From NCBI GenBank assembly GCA_023398955.1, contig JAEWRL010000068.1, positions 1 to 64,000 of the forward strand: 64,000 nt of DNA, in the 5' to 3' direction. Position 1 is the stretch's first letter. Each line of letters begins with the position of its first letter. Under the pieces are notes generated by a model. That model had not been told where the DNA came from and did not search any database. It saw nothing but the letters and a program-made list of their open reading frames with translations. This document shows, piece after piece, positions 8,482 to 17,082 of the stretch. A program made the position numbers and the translations under genes. This stretch comes from Pseudomonadota bacterium. GTDB lineage: Bacteria > Myxococcota_A > Polyangia > Polyangiales > Polyangiaceae.

Positions 8482-8877
8482 TCAGGCGGCGGGCGAACTG
8501 ACGCTTGCGACAATCTCAGTGGTGGAGATGCCTCCGGTTCGTGGCAGATACCGGACGTCACAGATCTCGCTAAGCTCGTCGAAGCGACCCTCCCAATCGG
8601 CGCCCATGACGAGGATGCGCGCCTGGAACCGCAGAACGTACTCCCGCTTTTGTTCCAGGGATTCTTCCAGGAAGACCTCGTCAACGCAGTGGAGCGCCTT
8701 GACGATCTCGAGGCGGTCCCGCTCGCGGAACACCGGAAGCTTCCCCTTCTTCTTCAGGTTGAGGGCGTCAGTGGACACACCCACCACGAGGCGGTCGCCG
8801 AGCCGTGCGGCTCTCTGGAGCAGTCGCACGTGGCCGACATGGAGCAGATCGAAGGTGCCAAAGGTAATGACTGTCAT
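8482..8877 (-). CDS. TagD-like glycerol-3-phosphate cytidylyltransferase
   Basis: The 131-residue protein matches the TagD/GCT group from end to end. It has GTFDLLHVGH (the HxGH nucleotide-binding motif), a VVGVSTD strand, the central GADWEGRFD and the C-terminal RTGGISTTEI (the R-T-x-G-I-S-T-T signature). The expected reaction is CTP plus sn-glycerol 3-phosphate to CDP-glycerol. In Firmicutes this feeds teichoic acid. Here, in a Gram-negative context, the product could decorate a surface glycan. Related cytidylyltransferases with other phospho-alcohol substrates share these motifs, so the substrate is likely but not proven. No glycerol-phosphotransferase gene is next to it. Confidence 0.85.
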   Translation of the reverse strand: MTVITFGTFDLLHVGHVRLLQRAARLGDRLVVGVSTDALNLKKKGKLPVFRERDRLEIVKALHCVDEVFLEESLEQKREYVLRFQARILVMGADWEGRFDELSEICDVRYLPRTGGISTTEIVASVSSPAA

Positions 8878-9175
8878 CTCGCCTCCATTAAGAGTTCATC
8901 AGCTTGTCACGTATCACCCACAGCCTTCCCAGGCAAGAACGCGAAGCACGGCGTTGGCGCCAGCGGCGACGAGGGTTGGACGGCGCTTCGGACCTACCTT
9001 GCCTACCTCTCGCCACTGCAAGCCGCTATCTCCACGGACGCCAAGCGCCTCGCGAAACGTGCCGGCAACAAGACCGAGCGCGCAAGGATTTCGCGACGCA
9101 GGTCGACGAGGTCATTGACTCCGAGCCGCCGCCCAGGCTGCTTGACCCGCCACAGCTGCTATAGTCGAGCGGGTC

Positions 9176-10585
9176 ATGTGGCTGAGCAGGAAATGGGGCG
9201 GCCCCGCAGTTTGGTTTCTTCTCGCGATGCCCGCCTGTACGCAAGACGCGAGCGGCCCATGGCCAAACACGGGCTACGGCTCGGGCAGCGGGGGTGGACC
9301 GCCTGGAGTGGGCGGCACTCTTTCCGTTGGCGGATGGTTTCCGAGCGTGGGAGGCGGAGCTGCCACAGGTGGGTTCGTCCCGTCTGGCGGGGCAGCGCTG
9401 ACGGGCGGCACTTTCTTGGCCGGCGGCACCGTAGCCACAGGTGGCTATGACGCAAGCGCTGCCGCCCCTGGAAGTGGCGGAGCGGCCCTCGGCGGGTGGC
9501 CGTTCTCAGGTGGCTCGAGCAGCGGCGGAGCTGGGTTGAGCAGCGGCGGAGCTGGGTTGAGCAGCGGCGGAGCTGGGCTGAGCAGCGGCGGAGCTGGGCT
9601 GAGCAGCGGCGGAGCTGGGCTGAGCAGCGGCGGAGCTGGGCTGAGCAGCGGGGGTGCAGGTCCGAGCAGCGGCGGAGCTGGGCCGAGCAGCGGTGGGGCA
9701 GGGCCGAGCAGCGGTGGGGCAGGGCTGAGCAGCGGCGGAGCTGGGCCGAGCAGCGGTGGGGCAGGGCCGAGCAGCGGTGGGGCTGGTGGGAACGGTTTGG
9801 GGCTCGACGTCTTCGGGATCGCTGAATTGTATCCATCTGCGCTGGGCGGAGGACTCTGGAGTTCTCGGCACTGGTCGGTGGCGGGCCCTTACAGCATCAC
9901 GGAAAGGACGGATCCCCAGGATCCCTCTGGGATCTCGGGGTTTCGTGGCACTGGCATGCTCGAGGTGACAGCCGACGGACTGCTCGTGATGAGCGGTTCG
10001 CAACCGAGGCTCTACATTCGTCCCGGCGAATCGGGGCCTTGGCGCGATGTCGAGGTGACTGTCTACTACCAGCGCATCGCGGACGACGGTACCGCGTATG
10101 CGGGGCTCGTTGTTGGCGCCCGCAGCGGTCCGGAGGGCCACGCCAGCGAGATCTGCGACGCACACACGTACTACTCGAGGCTTCGGCACGACGGAGCTTC
10201 GGACTTCGCGAAAGAGCTGATGCATTCGTCGAGCGAGATTCAGAGCAGGCAAGAGGCGGCCGTGGTCTGGCCCACTGTGGGGACGCTGCCATTCAACACC
10301 TGGATTGGGTGGAAGTTCGTGATCTACAACCTTCCTGACGGAGGTGGCGTGAAGCTCGAGTCCTATCGGGACCTCACCGAAGGGGCTTCGGGAGGTCAGT
10401 GGATGCTGGTGAACGAAACCATCGATGCTGGGGGTTGGTTCAGTCCGACGACCTGCGCCGAACACGCGCCCGTGAACGGACAATCCGATCTCGTCTATCT
10501 CGAGGGAGGGACCACCTTCGTTCGGAACTCCGGCATCGTCGAAGCCAGGTACCGTTGGCTGAGCGTGCGCGAAATAGCGCCCTGA
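9176..10585 (+). CDS. Repeat-rich surface lipoprotein with a C-terminal all-beta domain
   Basis: The 469-residue product starts with a lipoprotein signal ending in LAMPAC (Cys21). A long Gly/Ser/Ala-rich tether follows, including 13 perfect or near-perfect heptads SSGGAG(L/P) at residues 115-205. The C-terminal 260 residues form a globular, Trp- and Tyr-rich domain predicted to be mostly beta strands, with segments such as LYIRPGE, VTVYYQR and NTWIGWKFVIYN. The pattern recalls jelly-roll polysaccharide lyases or glycan-binding lectins, but no catalytic motif was identified, so no activity is assigned. The tether would hold the domain away from the outer membrane. It is part of the exopolysaccharide region. 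Confidence 0.75.
   Translation: MWLSRKWGGPAVWFLLAMPACTQDASGPWPNTGYGSGSGGGPPGVGGTLSVGGWFPSVGGGAATGGFVPSGGAALTGGTFLAGGTVATGGYDASAAAPGSGGAALGGWPFSGGSSSGGAGLSSGGAGLSSGGAGLSSGGAGLSSGGAGLSSGGAGLSSGGAGPSSGGAGPSSGGAGPSSGGAGLSSGGAGPSSGGAGPSSGGAGGNGLGLDVFGIAELYPSALGGGLWSSRHWSVAGPYSITERTDPQDPSGISGFRGTGMLEVTADGLLVMSGSQPRLYIRPGESGPWRDVEVTVYYQRIADDGTAYAGLVVGARSGPEGHASEICDAHTYYSRLRHDGASDFAKELMHSSSEIQSRQEAAVVWPTVGTLPFNTWIGWKFVIYNLPDGGGVKLESYRDLTEGASGGQWMLVNETIDAGGWFSPTTCAEHAPVNGQSDLVYLEGGTTFVRNSGIVEARYRWLSVREIAP
9518..9790 (+). repeat. Thirteen tandem 21-bp repeats in the lipoprotein tether
   Basis: Thirteen in-frame 21-bp units, each encoding SSGGAG plus Leu, Pro or (last unit) Gly. Units 1-6 end in Leu codons and are nearly identical; units 7-9 and 11-12 end in Pro and use more GGT/GGG codons; unit 10 reverts to Leu. 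The mosaic suggests slippage or unequal exchange inside the array. There are no spacers, so this is not a CRISPR array. Confidence 0.95.
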
Positions 10586-10663
10586 ATGAGCGAGCGCAAT
10601 TCTCGGACGCTCTTGCCCAGCCCCAGACGGGGCGGTGGTCTGCTCGGCCCCATTCCTGTTGTT
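10581..10663. repeat. Dispersed intergenic element, copy A
   Basis: This 83-bp stretch shares its first 26 bases exactly with 24699-24724, then a CTCTTGCCCAGC-like block and the right-end block GTGGTCTGCT with CCATTCCTGTTGTT. Its middle is shorter than copy B and can form a GCCCC/GGGGC hairpin with an AGAC loop at 10620-10633. It begins at the stop codon of the repeat lipoprotein and lies between two convergent genes, as does copy B. Confidence 0.8.
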
Positions 10664-10747
10664 CTCGAGGGGTCTTTACCAAGACGCCACCCCAAAGGTG
10701 CTCGCGCAATTGTCGAGGTGCTCGACGATCGCGCTCGCCCATTTAGT

Positions 10748-12052
10748 TTAGTCGAGTAGGGAGGAGTCTTGCATGGTTGGCGTTCGGCTTTGGCCTGCTG
10801 ATTGCTCCGCAAGCCAGATGTCGAGTGCGCGTCTCGCCGCACGCAGACGGGCAAGCTCGGCCCGCTGCAGTACGACTTCGAACCACAACTGCTCGGCCAC
10901 CACTTGCGCTTCCAAACTCTGGGTCTGAATCAGGACGTGCCGTTGGCGCTCGATTTCCGGCAGGTAGGTTTGGAGCCGCTCGACATCGCCAGCAATTGCT
11001 TCCTGCCGAAGTGCCGCATGCTGCACTATTCCATCGTGCTTCAGGTCCTGCGCCTGTAGTTCTCGCAGGGCGGCGCGACCCTTGGCCATCGCGCTCCGGT
11101 CGTCGGCTTCCGCCTGCCACAAATAGCCGGGGCGAAACACTATGTTCAGTTGCCCGTAGAGGGGCAGTTCTTGGTCGATACCTAATATCTCGTCGTACCC
11201 CGCCTCGACGGAGACATTGAAGCTCTCGTTCCGTCGCAGTTCCCCTGCGGCGCGCTCCAGTCGCACGAGGCCAGCCTGAAGCCGTCGCTGGCGCGCCACG
11301 TCGGGCTTGACGGGAGCGGTATGCTCCGAAGCCGCCTTGAACCTCGCTCTGGCCTCGAACGCCTGCTCCCGAAGGAGCCGATGTGCTTCCAGCGTTCGCA
11401 GGTGCTCCGTCACGGTTCGCTGGTTGCTCTGTAGCTCGGCCTCGCTGCGCTTCAGCAGAGTCTCCGCCTGCTCCATGAACTGCTCGATGACGCGGGCCTT
11501 CTCGTTCCAGCCAACGGCCGTGATCGCGTCGAGCTCCCTCTCCTGCGGCCGCGCTTCGACCTCCAGCTGGTGCACGTCGCAAAGGGCCCCAACCTTGGCC
11601 TCCATGATATCGGCTCGAAGCCAATCGCTGACGCTGAAGCCCAGCCCGACTCGCGCCCGCAGGGCGAGCGGTTCGCCTGGAGATGCTGCCAACTCGTCGA
11701 CCTGCAGGGTCGATGCTCGTGCCGAAAGCCAGGGAGAGCGGAGTCGAGCAGATTCGGACTCTTGAGCCGCGCGCAAGTGTTCGCAATACGCCGCAGTCTC
11801 CTCACGGGCGAGCCGCTCGCGCTCTGACTCTCTCTGTGTTCGACGGCTGGTCGAAGAGGCTTCGAACGGCGATGCCATGGAGCGATCGGAAGTATCGTGG
11901 CCGAACGACTCCGGCGGGCCGAGCCGCGAGAGCCCTACCGGCTCGTCCGGCGGCCGCGGAGGTGCCTCTTGCGCTCCTGCGATACTGGGAAGAGCCAAGG
12001 TTGAGACGACCGCAACCAGCATTACGGTCGAACCGATTGTCAGCCGAGCCAT
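10748..12052 (-). CDS. TolC-like periplasmic/outer-membrane coiled-coil protein
   Basis: The 434-residue protein has a signal peptide (hydrophobic core at about 8-25, likely cleaved near SIAGA-QEA). Two long helical stretches, about 165-270 and 315-420, rich in Leu/Gln/Glu/Arg heptads, flank a segment with alternating strands (SFNVSVEAGYDEI and PLYGQLNIVFRPGYL). This alternation of long helices and beta strands resembles outer-membrane efflux (TolC/OprM) proteins, although only weak family similarity can be claimed. It starts 18 bp after the end of the HlyD-like gene, which follows the GT2 synthase. An export partner for the polymer is the natural inference. Confidence 0.6.
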   Translation of the reverse strand: MARLTIGSTVMLVAVVSTLALPSIAGAQEAPPRPPDEPVGLSRLGPPESFGHDTSDRSMASPFEASSTSRRTQRESERERLAREETAAYCEHLRAAQESESARLRSPWLSARASTLQVDELAASPGEPLALRARVGLGFSVSDWLRADIMEAKVGALCDVHQLEVEARPQERELDAITAVGWNEKARVIEQFMEQAETLLKRSEAELQSNQRTVTEHLRTLEAHRLLREQAFEARARFKAASEHTAPVKPDVARQRRLQAGLVRLERAAGELRRNESFNVSVEAGYDEILGIDQELPLYGQLNIVFRPGYLWQAEADDRSAMAKGRAALRELQAQDLKHDGIVQHAALRQEAIAGDVERLQTYLPEIERQRHVLIQTQSLEAQVVAEQLWFEVVLQRAELARLRAARRALDIWLAEQSAGQSRTPTMQDSSLLD

Positions 12053-12070
12053 CGTTCAGCAGCTTCCCGA

Positions 12071-13339
12071 TTATAGCCAGAGGGGCGCACGTCCAACGTG
12101 TAGCACTGCTTCCTTGGCCCACTCCGGGTCATGAAGCTCGAGACGCACGAACGTGCCTCGGAGCTCTGTGCCATACATTGGGTGCTTGGCCACGACTTCC
12201 CCGTCGATGGCCTTGCCGACGCGGCCCACCTGCTTGCACCAAACGACATATGCCGCGCAGCCGAAAACAGGAGCTCCGCTTTTCACCGCACGCAGATTGT
12301 CATAGGGCACGAAGGCGACCGTTACCTGGCCCGAGGCAGCAAGCAGCAGGGGCGACTCCTGAATGATGGAGATCACGGTGTCATAGCCCTTGATGGCTTC
12401 TCCGAGCGCAGAGTCTGCCGCGCCAAGTGCAACCAGAGTGTCTTCGGCCTTCTGCGCTTCGAGGACGGAATTCATGTAGCTGCGCTTCAGCTCGAGACCT
12501 TCCACGGTCGCCGGGATTCCAGCGGAAGGGTCCGCAGCGACGGTTCCGAGCGCCCGCAGTTGAAGGGAGATCTCTTCCAGTTGGCCGGTGATTGTCGCTT
12601 TCTGTCCCTGGAGCGCGATCTGCCGCGCCTCGAGTTCCGCGAGCCGGTAGTCCCCGGTCGCCTTCTGCTCTTGGTTGATGAGCCTCGCGTCGTAGGCTGA
12701 TGTCAGAGCCTGACCATGGGCGAATGCGAACCTCTCGGTTGCCTCGTCGAGAGCACGCTGCACGGTGTCGATCTCTTCGCGCAGCGAACGGACCCGATGA
12801 AGTCGACCTCGCTGAAATGACGCGTTCTCCGAGACGGCTGCCCTGAACGTCTGCTGGTAATCGTGTTCGACCCCGATAGTGCGCTGAGCGTGCCGCACCT
12901 TGGAACGTACTTCCGCTCGCTCGGCCTCGACGCGCTGACGGTTCCAAACCTCGTGCGCCAGGCGTGCACGGAGTTCGATGACGCGAGGATCCGCAGGGGC
13001 GATGATGGCCGGTGAGATCCAGGCTTCGTGGAGAAAGAAGAGCCCATTCAACGAGACATACGCGAACAAGCCGAACAAGATGATGGATAGGAGAGAAAAC
13101 CCCGCAAGCTTGTAGATGCCTACGAGGGCCCTGTTCAACGTGTTCGTGACGGCCGCGGCAGAGCGCCGTGGTCCGGCATGAGCGCTCCTTCGAGCTCCCT
13201 CCGGGGACAGCTCTCGAATATCCGAATGGCGCGGTACTCGTCGGTCGTTGACCTCTGCGGTTCCGCTGCCCTCCGGCTGGCGGTCTGCCGGGGTGGCCGC
13301 GGCACGGGGGCTCGACTGCAACGCTGAGGAGCTTCTCAT
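12071..13339 (-). CDS. HlyD-like inner-membrane adaptor with long coiled coil
   Basis: The 422-residue protein starts with about 70 polar, probably cytoplasmic residues. One transmembrane helix follows at roughly 77-100 (FSLLSIILFGLFAYV), then a long periplasmic coiled coil at about 118-285, and a C-terminal barrel-like region with VTVAFVPYDNLRAVKSG and GEVVAKHP segments. This is the order seen in HlyD/membrane-fusion proteins and in Alg44-like polysaccharide co-polymerases. It sits 51 bp after the GT2 synthase stop and 18 bp before the TolC-like gene. No PilZ or other c-di-GMP domain is visible in the N-terminal tail. Confidence 0.7.
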   Translation of the reverse strand: MRSSSALQSSPRAAATPADRQPEGSGTAEVNDRRVPRHSDIRELSPEGARRSAHAGPRRSAAAVTNTLNRALVGIYKLAGFSLLSIILFGLFAYVSLNGLFFLHEAWISPAIIAPADPRVIELRARLAHEVWNRQRVEAERAEVRSKVRHAQRTIGVEHDYQQTFRAAVSENASFQRGRLHRVRSLREEIDTVQRALDEATERFAFAHGQALTSAYDARLINQEQKATGDYRLAELEARQIALQGQKATITGQLEEISLQLRALGTVAADPSAGIPATVEGLELKRSYMNSVLEAQKAEDTLVALGAADSALGEAIKGYDTVISIIQESPLLLAASGQVTVAFVPYDNLRAVKSGAPVFGCAAYVVWCKQVGRVGKAIDGEVVAKHPMYGTELRGTFVRLELHDPEWAKEAVLHVGRAPLWL

Positions 13340-13390
13340 CGCATTCTCCGTAAGACTAGCTTAGGTTCGCAAACGACTCCGGTCACGCGA

Positions 13391-14614
13391 CTAAGTCGAC
13401 TCGAGGTGCTGGGCCGTGCTGGGTATTACCTCGGCGCTAGCTTTGTGCCCTCTCGTTTCCCAGCTCCCCGAGTCGAGCGTCCACAAAGCCAGCACATTGT
13501 GTATCAGATAGGTGACGGGCATGATGAAGCCCAGTGCCAGAAAGTAGAGGGGATGCACTCGGTCCTGCTTCGGCACCTCCCGCGCTTCCACGTAGTAGAG
13601 CAGTCCAAGCAGCGCGAGCACACCCATGTGTACGGTGGCGAGGCCGAAGAAGGTCCCTTCGACGACGTTCTTCAGAACGACGACCGGGTAGACGAGCTGC
13701 AGCGCGAAGAGAGAGTAGTAGTGGATTGCTACGAAGGGATTGAGGCGCCACACGTGTGTGATCCCGAGGATGAAATCCGCAAGGTTGGAGCGCCGCCAGC
13801 GCAGCTGCTGCGCGAAATACCCGCTAATTGTCGACGGCGCCACCGTCCAGCAGCGGGCTTCCAGCGTGCAGACGGTTTTGTACCCGGCCTTGACGATCTG
13901 GCGTGTGAGGAAACGGTCCTCACCGTACTTGATGGGCACTCCGAGGATGTTCCGGTTCTCGAGCACCGGCTCGAGCTCGAGCAGGACGCTTCGGCGGTAC
14001 GCTGTCAGACAGCCAGAGAGACAGAGCACACACTCGAACGCTCGCTCGAGGTTCTTCAAGTACACGTAGCCGAAGTGGTACTTGATGGTCTGCATCTTGG
14101 TGAGCCAGTTTTCATGCGGATTGATGACGTTGACTCGACCTCCGACAGCAACGATCCGCTCGTCCGTGAATCGCGCGACGAGCTGACGGACGGCATCTTT
14201 CGCAACGACGACATCCGAATCGACGGAGACGATGAGTTCGGTGCTCACGGCCCGCACCGCGCGATTGATCCCCCGCCGCTTTCCCATGTTGACCGGGTTG
14301 CGCATGACCGTCACCCGCGATGGAAAGCGTTGGGCCGCCGCCTTGGCCCAGGTCAAGCTGTCGTCCGTGGAACAGTCGTCGATGACGCAGATGGACAGCT
14401 TCTCGGCAGGGTACTCTTGCTCGGTGAGGCTGACGATCGTCTCGTAGATGCCTTTGCCCTCGTTGAACATCGGGATGACGACGGTCACCGTAGGCTCGTA
14501 GTCCGAGCGGGTGAGGTCGAACCGCTTTCCCTTCAAAAGCTTGAAGAACAGACCGGCCACGTAGCGATTAATGATCACCACCAGCACTATCAAGTAGACT
14601 GGAAATACGAACAT
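13391..14614 (-). CDS. Processive family-2 glycosyltransferase (NodC/hyaluronan/chitin synthase-like)
   Basis: The 407-residue membrane enzyme has one N-terminal transmembrane segment (2-20), a cytoplasmic GT-A domain, and three to four C-terminal segments (about 295-380). The processive-synthase motifs are complete: DDCSTD at 79-84, DSD at 132-134, GEDR at 231-234 with the catalytic-base Asp, and QQLRW at 269-273, the QxxRW acceptor motif. SGCLTAYRR near 200-208 resembles hyaluronan and chitin synthases more than cellulose synthases. It should polymerise a UDP-sugar and extrude the chain. ATG 14614 has GAGGG just upstream; the frame is open to 14821. It heads a minus-strand set with the HlyD-like and TolC-like genes. 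Confidence 0.88.
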   Translation of the reverse strand: MFVFPVYLIVLVVIINRYVAGLFFKLLKGKRFDLTRSDYEPTVTVVIPMFNEGKGIYETIVSLTEQEYPAEKLSICVIDDCSTDDSLTWAKAAAQRFPSRVTVMRNPVNMGKRRGINRAVRAVSTELIVSVDSDVVVAKDAVRQLVARFTDERIVAVGGRVNVINPHENWLTKMQTIKYHFGYVYLKNLERAFECVLCLSGCLTAYRRSVLLELEPVLENRNILGVPIKYGEDRFLTRQIVKAGYKTVCTLEARCWTVAPSTISGYFAQQLRWRRSNLADFILGITHVWRLNPFVAIHYYSLFALQLVYPVVVLKNVVEGTFFGLATVHMGVLALLGLLYYVEAREVPKQDRVHPLYFLALGFIMPVTYLIHNVLALWTLDSGSWETRGHKASAEVIPSTAQHLEST

Positions 14615-15093
14615 TCTGCCCTCGCTTACCCTCGCGGGTGCGGGTGCGGGTCTCGATACTGTTCCGCAAACTCCCGGCGACCTTATACGTGGTCCCTCGG
14701 GCCTGTGCCAGCGATTTCTTGAAGGCAGAGCACAGTCGTCCGCCATTTTTTCATTCAGGCCGACCGTTGGAGCGTGAAGGGTCCTGGCTCGAGCGGGGCC
14801 CATCGGGGGCTCTGCCAGCACCCTGGCGTGCTTGGGTGGAGCGGGTCGTCTGGGCTAAGCCCCCGGAACAGCCGCAGGCGACTGAGAAGAGGAGTGAGCT
14901 CCACTCCTGGAACTTAGTTCAGGCTTGAATCCATGCGTTCGTCTTGCAAGGGTCCCAGCGGCGTGTCATTGGGAGGCAAGCGGCGAGGGGCTGGAGAACC
15001 GCCTGTGCCGCGGTGCAGAAGTCCTACCGGCCCGGTCCTATGCCATTCCCCAAGCCGCGAATGGCTGGGTCCGCTGAAACTGGAGGGTTACCG
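14615..15093. other. Divergent promoter region between the synthase and deacetylase genes
   Basis: This 479-bp gap separates the divergent GT2 synthase and polysaccharide deacetylase genes and must hold their promoters. No convincing -35/-10 or sigma-54 site was found by eye. The last bases contain GGAGGG, the ribosome-binding site for ATG 15094. Confidence 0.5.
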
Positions 15094-16869
15094 ATGTCAA
15101 TAGGTAAAATTGTTGCTGGGTTGGCCGACCATGATCTGGTGGTGGGGGGTGCGGAGGTTGCTGGCCAGGCGAGGTATCGTGTGCGGCAATGGCGCGCGGG
15201 CGACCCTGTCTACTACTTGCGACTCCCCTCCGGATGGCGCACCGTGGTCCCGCACGCGAGGTGGGTGGGGCTTCTCTTTCGCGCCATGAGTGTAACGGCG
15301 TTGGTGTCGCTGAGTCTGTTTCCGCTCGGGTGCGGGGATGGCGAAGGTCCCTCGGAACCAGGTACGGCTTTTGGGCTTCCGCCGCAGGAACGGCCAGCCC
15401 CGCTCGTTGGGGATCATTCGACGGCGACAGTGGTGGTTTCGTTGACCTTCGATGACGGCTTTGCGTCGCAGAGCGTCTTCCTCGACATTCTGGAGGAGAA
15501 TGGCATCGACTCGCTGTTCGGTACCTTCTACGTGAACAGCTCCCGACTGAATCTCGAGATCAACGAGCGAGAGTCACGGGATCACGTCCGCTACGCACCG
15601 CTGGACCTGTGGCTGGCGGCCGCCGAAGCGGGCCATGAGATTGGCTCCCATTCGGTTTCCCATCCGGATCTGACGTGTACCCAGGAGCGGCTGGAAGAGG
15701 GGGCGTGCCAACCTGGGCATGAGGCCATCACTGCGAAGGAGCAGCGCCGGCAGGTTTGTGGGGACCGCGAGATGTTGATGGCTCTGGGCTTCGACGTGGC
15801 AGGGTTTGCGTATCCGTTCGGACGGAACGCGACCGGTGACGAGAGCACGCACCTGCACGATGTGGTCGCGAGCTGTGGCTTTGCTTATGCTCGCGGGACA
15901 AGCGGCCTGTCACGAGGGAAAATGGACGATTCCAGTGAACCGCTCGCTGAGAGCCTTCCTCCTGAGAACCCTTACGCGATCCGCAGTTATGATTCGTTGA
16001 CGGAGGACGTCACCCTGGATGATGTCCGAGGTTGGATCCTGGATGCGCGCGCAGCTGGCGGGGGCTGGGTTCCTCTCTTGCTCCATCACATCACCGATGA
16101 CTGTCGCGACACCGAGGAACCTGGTTCGATGCTGGGCGTGTGCACGCGTCGCGAGGAACTCGAGAAGCTAGTGCGGTGGCTCGCAAGGGCGGGAGCTGAC
16201 GAGGGCGAAGCCGGTGCACCGGACGATGTGGCGACGGCGACCGTAGGCCAGGTGATGAAGGAGCTTGGCAGTACGAAGCGGCACCTGGTCGCGAACGGCA
16301 CGATGGAAGAGCCGCACAGCGGTAGCGTTGCTCGTCCGAACTGTTTCGACCGCTTTGGCGGACGACACGACGGGAACTTCGAGTGGTCGAGCGCCGACAT
16401 CGAGCGTGAGCGGCAGGATGCCGGAGAGCCCGGTGATCCCGACGGAGCGAGGGGATATTTTGAGAAGCTGATTCCCACGCCGTCACGCCCGACCCCCTTC
16501 GTGCAGATGACTACGCGCGACGACCGCTGTTACCTTGCCGTCGTCGAGGGGGGGCGTTATCAGGCGCGGCTGCGGGCACGTGCCTTCGCAGCCAATGGGC
16601 AGGAGGTTCGCGGGCGCTTCGTCGCTAGGGTGCTCAGGGTTTCCGCGCTGGGAGGTAGCGTCGACCCCACCTGGAGCGACTGGATCACCGACGGCGATCC
16701 AGGTCAATTGCTTCGGGATGAGTGGCAGGTGCACCGTTTGAATCTGCCGCCGATCCCAGAGAGTGTCGTCGCCCTGGCCTTTGGCTATCAGTACGTTACG
16801 CCCGCGCCCAGCGACGAGAGCGGCAGCGAGATCTGGCTGGACGACTTCGAGCTGCTGCAGTTCGACTGA
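15094..16869 (+). CDS. Polysaccharide deacetylase (NodB-fold, CE4) lipoprotein-like protein
   Basis: The catalytic domain carries the CE4 motifs: TFDDG at 15445-15459 (metal and base Asp pair), HSVSH about 200 bases later (the His-x3-His zinc ligands), YPFG and the late LLLHHI motif. The enzyme removes N-acetyl groups from amino-sugar polymers. After the domain comes a region of about 170 residues ending in a beta-rich module (EIWLDDFELLQFD) typical of carbohydrate-binding or jelly-roll domains. ATG 15094 has an ideal GGAGGG site, but a lipoprotein signal (SLFPLGC) follows only about 64 residues later. A start at GTG 15265 or ATG 15286 would make a normal lipoprotein. It is divergent from the synthase operon. 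Confidence 0.85.
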   Translation: MSIGKIVAGLADHDLVVGGAEVAGQARYRVRQWRAGDPVYYLRLPSGWRTVVPHARWVGLLFRAMSVTALVSLSLFPLGCGDGEGPSEPGTAFGLPPQERPAPLVGDHSTATVVVSLTFDDGFASQSVFLDILEENGIDSLFGTFYVNSSRLNLEINERESRDHVRYAPLDLWLAAAEAGHEIGSHSVSHPDLTCTQERLEEGACQPGHEAITAKEQRRQVCGDREMLMALGFDVAGFAYPFGRNATGDESTHLHDVVASCGFAYARGTSGLSRGKMDDSSEPLAESLPPENPYAIRSYDSLTEDVTLDDVRGWILDARAAGGGWVPLLLHHITDDCRDTEEPGSMLGVCTRREELEKLVRWLARAGADEGEAGAPDDVATATVGQVMKELGSTKRHLVANGTMEEPHSGSVARPNCFDRFGGRHDGNFEWSSADIERERQDAGEPGDPDGARGYFEKLIPTPSRPTPFVQMTTRDDRCYLAVVEGGRYQARLRARAFAANGQEVRGRFVARVLRVSALGGSVDPTWSDWITDGDPGQLLRDEWQVHRLNLPPIPESVVALAFGYQYVTPAPSDESGSEIWLDDFELLQFD

Positions 16870-17082
16870 GGCCCTGCGCACGAGCGATGGGCGCCTCCGA
16901 CGCTAAACAGGAGCTGCTCGTCACTGATGACGCGCCAGAGCTAGCCTATGGCCGCCGCGGCGCTCCAGGGCGCGCTAGCGCGCTTCGGTCAGTGGCCGTT
17001 CCGGGCCGCCTGAACCCCCAACGGCAGCTTCCGAGCCGGCTCCAAGGGCAGCTGTCGGGTCCGGAGTTGCAGCATGCCGCGC

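Noticed and set aside
9518..9790. CRISPR-like array
   Set aside because: The repeats are contiguous 21-bp in-frame units without spacers, inside a coding sequence.
13406..14722. Plus-strand frame of 438 codons
   Set aside because: It lies opposite the GT2 synthase and has no domain similarity.
14990..15100. Possible c-di-GMP (GEMM) riboswitch before the deacetylase gene
   Set aside because: GGGTTACCGATG resembles the 3' end of GEMM-I aptamers, and an exopolysaccharide gene would be a logical target. The essential GCAAA-type motifs are absent (only loosely similar GAGAACC and GCAGAAG segments occur), so the fold is not supported.
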